A DNA stretch of 34,260 nucleotides, taken from assembly GCA_030538315.1 (NCBI GenBank), contig JAUNUF010000019.1, positions 1 to 34,260 of the forward strand, read 5' to 3'. This document shows positions 32,381 to 34,260 of the stretch, one piece after another. The position numbers and the translations under genes were made by a program. How positions within the stretch are numbered: position 1 is the first letter of the stretch; the number at the start of each line of letters is the position of its first letter. This DNA is from Propionibacteriaceae bacterium. GTDB taxonomy: Bacteria; Actinomycetota; Actinomycetes; Propionibacteriales; Propionibacteriaceae. Below the pieces are notes generated by a model, which saw nothing but the letters and a program-made list of their open reading frames with translations, ran no database searches and had not been told where the DNA came from.

Positions 32381-33400
32381 ATGACCATCGAGAGAGCCAC
32401 TCAAGCGAGCAACGTCTCACGCCGTCGCGTGGTGCAGGGCGTGGCATGGGCCGTGCCGGCGGTAACCGTCGCCAGCGCGCTCCCAGCCTTTGCGGTGTCG
32501 CCCACCTGTGAGAAGCCTCCGACGGTTGCGCAAGGAGACGCCTGCATCGCCCGCGCCGGTGGTGACATCCCTGCGTGGAACCAGTCAGCAGGCACGGGAG
32601 GTGCCACGTACGTTCAATGGACGCTCGGAAACCTTCGGCAAATTGGCTGTGCCAGCCTTCCTGGCGCGTGGTATTGGAACATCCGTATCCGGGACATGTC
32701 GGTCACCACCATGGATGGCACCGTCCACACCGACATCTGGATCGGCAATGATCTGGGTGGTGTGCGCAACGGGACTAATCTTGCCGGTGGGTTCTCCATG
32801 AATTTCCGAGTGGAGTCCTTGCCGTTCGGCAACGGGTACTGCGCCAGCCCGTCTCCGGGTTCGTCTTCATGGGACAACCCCATCGTGCATGTCACGGTCA
32901 AGTACGTGGTGGAGGTCCGCAACGGGATCGGTTCACACATGCAGACCGTTCCTGAGTCCGAGACCATCACCAGTCCTGCCCACTGCGAGCCACAGTGGAG
33001 TGTGACCACAGACTCGTTCTACACTGCGGAGATTCCCGTTCAACCTCAGAAGTCTTCCAACCCCAACTGTGGCGGATACCTCCCAGGCGCGCCGACCGGT
33101 CACTTGGGTGACTACAGCGTGTACAACGGCACCGTGACCACTCGTACGAGTTCAGACCCAGCCCCTGCCCTCGCACCTGCGGCGGAGTTGCAGGAGGCTC
33201 CGGCGGAAGCGCCTGCTGAGGCGCCGGCCGTGGATTCCGGACTCGCGGAAGATGCTGAGGCGCCAGCCAATGTCGAGGATTTTGTGGCTGATCCCACCAG
33301 CGAAGCAGTGGTGCCGCCTGCTGACGTTGAGACCACGCTTGAGGTGCCGGCTGTGGATCCCGTATCCGTCGAGTCGGTTCCCGCGGAAGCAGACGCCTGA
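32381..33400 (+). CDS. Tat-type secreted protein with acidic Pro/Ala-rich tail
   Basis: This is a 339-residue exported protein. The N-terminus has a twin-arginine type leader, SRRRVVQGVAWAVPAVTVA, ending in ALPAFA with probable cleavage after residue 38. Residues about 40-270 form a beta-rich domain with several cysteines (PTCEKPP, GDACIARA, QIGCASL, GYCASP, AHCEPQ, NPNCGGY) and many aromatics, suggesting disulfide-stabilised folding outside the cell. Residues 275-339 are a low-complexity acidic Ala/Pro/Glu/Val tail (EAPAEAPAEAPAV). No LPXTG or membrane anchor follows. Its ATG has GGGGGAG seven bases upstream and a 105-base structured leader. It heads a two-gene unit with the secreted gene at 33488. 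The family is not recognised. Confidence 0.8.
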   Translation: MTIERATQASNVSRRRVVQGVAWAVPAVTVASALPAFAVSPTCEKPPTVAQGDACIARAGGDIPAWNQSAGTGGATYVQWTLGNLRQIGCASLPGAWYWNIRIRDMSVTTMDGTVHTDIWIGNDLGGVRNGTNLAGGFSMNFRVESLPFGNGYCASPSPGSSSWDNPIVHVTVKYVVEVRNGIGSHMQTVPESETITSPAHCEPQWSVTTDSFYTAEIPVQPQKSSNPNCGGYLPGAPTGHLGDYSVYNGTVTTRTSSDPAPALAPAAELQEAPAEAPAEAPAVDSGLAEDAEAPANVEDFVADPTSEAVVPPADVETTLEVPAVDPVSVESVPAEADA

Positions 33401-33444
33401 GTATTCCGGCAACGGATCTGGACGAGGGGCACGTCCTTCAAGAT

Positions 33445-33466
33445 TTGGCCAACTAGGTGGCCAATG
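33445..33466 (+). promoter_or_regulatory. Leader hairpin of the second secreted gene with GGTGGCCAATG motif
   Basis: TTGGCCA-ACTAGG-TGGCCAA gives a perfect seven-base-pair stem; GGTGGCCAATG (33456-33466) spans loop end and 3' arm. An AAGGGG ribosome-binding site and ATG 33488 follow. Confidence 0.6.
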
Positions 33467-33487
33467 TAGTAGGCAAGGGGACTACAA

Positions 33488-34012
33488 ATGAAGAACACAA
33501 TTCGTCGGCTCGTTGGGGCAGGGATCACGGCAAGTCTGATTGCCTTGGGCTCGGTGATGCCAGCTCAGGCAGCAGACCCGACCTATGATCTCCGGGCGAC
33601 AATCGTCAACCCGCAGTTGTGGAACAACGCAGCAAAGACCGTGACATTCAAGATCCACAACGATGGTGGCGCGGTGCCCGAAACTGTGATCTACGACGTC
33701 ATCATCACCCAAACCAAGGGCGGTAAGCCTTGGTTCGATCCATATGTCCACTCTCCTGACTACAGGGTTTCCCAGCGATTCGGGTCTTGGGCAAGCCTTG
33801 GGCGCAGCGGCAAGGGTGTTAACGAACTCGGGCAACCATATGTGTCGCTTGAGTTCCGCGTATCCGAAAACTTTGGCATCAACGGACAGGGCGTGTATGC
33901 CTACCTGAACTTCCCCGGCGCCATTATCGGCGGCCAAGAGTGGAAGGTCGACATTGTTCCGAGGTTCGAGGATGCCTACCCGGCTAATTCGGGAGCTTCC
34001 TCCGAGATCTGA
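33488..34012 (+). CDS. Sec-secreted beta-sandwich protein
   Basis: This 174-residue protein has a clear Sec signal: basic KNTIRR, hydrophobic LVGAGITASLIALGSV and cleavage MPAQA-A near residue 28. The mature part (about 146 residues) is a single beta-rich domain (YDLRATIVNPQLWNNAAKTVTFKIHNDGGAVPETVIYDVIIT), similar in pattern to immunoglobulin-like/CARDB-type extracellular folds; I cannot name the family. It has no cysteine, no anchor and ends in a Ser-rich tail. AAGGGG lies seven bases before ATG. It lies 87 bases after the Tat-type gene with no promoter of note between, so it is probably in the same transcript, and a strong terminator follows. Confidence 0.8.
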   Translation: MKNTIRRLVGAGITASLIALGSVMPAQAADPTYDLRATIVNPQLWNNAAKTVTFKIHNDGGAVPETVIYDVIITQTKGGKPWFDPYVHSPDYRVSQRFGSWASLGRSGKGVNELGQPYVSLEFRVSENFGINGQGVYAYLNFPGAIIGGQEWKVDIVPRFEDAYPANSGASSEI

Positions 34013-34027
34013 TCCATACGGATAGGA

Positions 34028-34060
34028 GACGGCGGTGGGCTGGCCCACCGCCGTCTTTCT
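34028..34060 (+). terminator. Strong intrinsic terminator
   Basis: GACGGCGGTGGGC pairs perfectly with GCCCACCGCCGTC over a two-base nominal loop, followed by TTTCT. It starts 16 bases after the stop of the secreted beta-sandwich gene. Confidence 0.92.
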
Positions 34061-34081
34061 GTTCCAATGATGTCTCTATCG

Positions 34082-34128
34082 CAACTCTCAACATGACTCT
34101 CTCGCATGTGTAGAGATGTTGAGAGTTG
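34082..34128. repeat. 13-bp perfect inverted repeat, 21-bp spacer
   Basis: CAACTCTCAACAT (34082-34094) and its exact complement ATGTTGAGAGTTG (34116-34128). Flanking bases continue the symmetry loosely (TCTCTATCG on the left, complement of TCTCTCGACA on the right), so each arm may be about 25-30 bases. No coding sequence overlaps it. Confidence 0.7.
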
Positions 34129-34152
34129 TGTCGAGAGATGACCGGGCATGCA

Positions 34153-34180
34153 GAAGGCCCGCCTGTTGGGGCGGGCCTTC
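34153..34180 (+). terminator. Terminator-like hairpin, weak T-run
   Basis: GAAGGCCCGCC and GGCGGGCCTTC form an 11-base-pair stem around TGTTGG. Only GGTGGTTTGG follows on the plus strand, so it may serve a convergent gene beyond the right edge or act bidirectionally. Confidence 0.55.
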
Positions 34181-34218
34181 GGTGGTTTGGGTTGTCTGGA
34201 TGCTTGGGGGCCCTTCGT

Positions 34219-34253
34219 CGCCACTGGGTGCTCGCAAGCTCGCACCTGTGGCG
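34219..34253. repeat. Interrupted palindrome at right edge
   Basis: CGCCAC and GTGGCG enclose GGTGC and GCACC around a TCGCAAGCTC loop, an imperfect hairpin of 35 bases. It could be a dispersed palindromic unit or part of a gene entering from the right. Confidence 0.35.
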
Positions 34254-34260
34254 CTCAGGG

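Noticed and set aside
32067..32447. 126-codon minus-strand frame across the secreted-gene leader
   Set aside because: It overlaps the promoter, leader hairpins and start of the Tat-type gene, and its translation shows no protein-like pattern.
33175..33250. Repetitive GCGGAAGCGCC-like DNA considered as a tandem repeat or CRISPR-like array
   Set aside because: It is coding low-complexity (Ala/Pro/Glu tail) without regular spacers; no CRISPR repeat-spacer pattern exists anywhere in the window.
34181..34260. Possible tRNA or gene start at the right edge
   Set aside because: The hairpin does not fit a cloverleaf, and no supported reading frame with ribosome-binding site enters the window.

Overview
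The window looks like a chromosomal piece of a high-GC Gram-positive (actinobacterial) genome. The signs are uniformly high GC with GC-ending codons, very many GTG starts, overlapping GTGA/ATGA gene junctions, -10 boxes placed exactly six bases before start codons (leaderless transcription), and a Tat-type leader of the actinobacterial RR...WAVP style. Propionibacteriaceae would fit, but that is a guess from style; no rRNA or other marker is present. I see no transposase, integrase, tRNA, rRNA or CRISPR array.

Almost the whole window (about 1-31 kb) is one large surface-polysaccharide locus. Left part (1-4.0 kb, minus strand): a tightly overlapping operon that begins with a fused dTDP-rhamnose gene (RmlC-RmlD) and continues into four genes that do not belong to a classical capsule pathway: an NTP_transf_5 nucleotidyltransferase, a small PqqD-like protein, a low-molecular-weight protein tyrosine phosphatase, and an HPr-kinase-like P-loop protein with a C-terminal PqqD-like domain that runs off the left edge. 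This resembles the poorly understood HPr-kinase-related/PqqD systems and the kinase plus nucleotidyltransferase tailoring sets of some lasso-peptide clusters. It is the best candidate here for an undescribed system.

4.0-9.0 kb: a GT2/GT12-like glycosyltransferase, rmlB, a low-GC orphan fragment, rmlA and the initiating polyprenyl-phosphate glycosylphosphotransferase. 9.1-17.5 kb (plus strand): a fused Wzz/BY-kinase, a Wzy-type polymerase or ligase, two membrane O-acyltransferases, an NAD-dependent epimerase, a hexapeptide acetyltransferase, a CgeB-like glycosyltransferase and an unfamiliar GT-like protein. 17.5-25.1 kb: a four-part CBS/NeuB/SAF/TIM-barrel sialic-acid-synthase-type fusion, then a GT4, a GT4-GT4 fusion and a GT2-GT4 fusion. 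25.1-31.1 kb: a pyruvyltransferase, a GT4, an OafA-type acyltransferase with SGNH domain, and a PglK/MsbA-type ABC exporter.

Together these genes would make dTDP-rhamnose and perhaps a nonulosonate-like sugar, start a repeat unit on undecaprenyl phosphate, extend it with six to eight glycosyltransferase domains, decorate it with acetyl/acyl and pyruvyl groups, flip it (possibly by the ABC protein, since no Wzx is visible), polymerise it (Wzy) and control its length through tyrosine phosphorylation.

Right end (31.1-34.3 kb): a sparse region with a G9 tract and direct repeats, a 52-residue secreted peptide gene with its own terminator, and two secreted-protein genes whose leaders share a hairpin motif at the same distance from the start codon. 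It ends in strong terminators and a 13-bp perfect inverted repeat.
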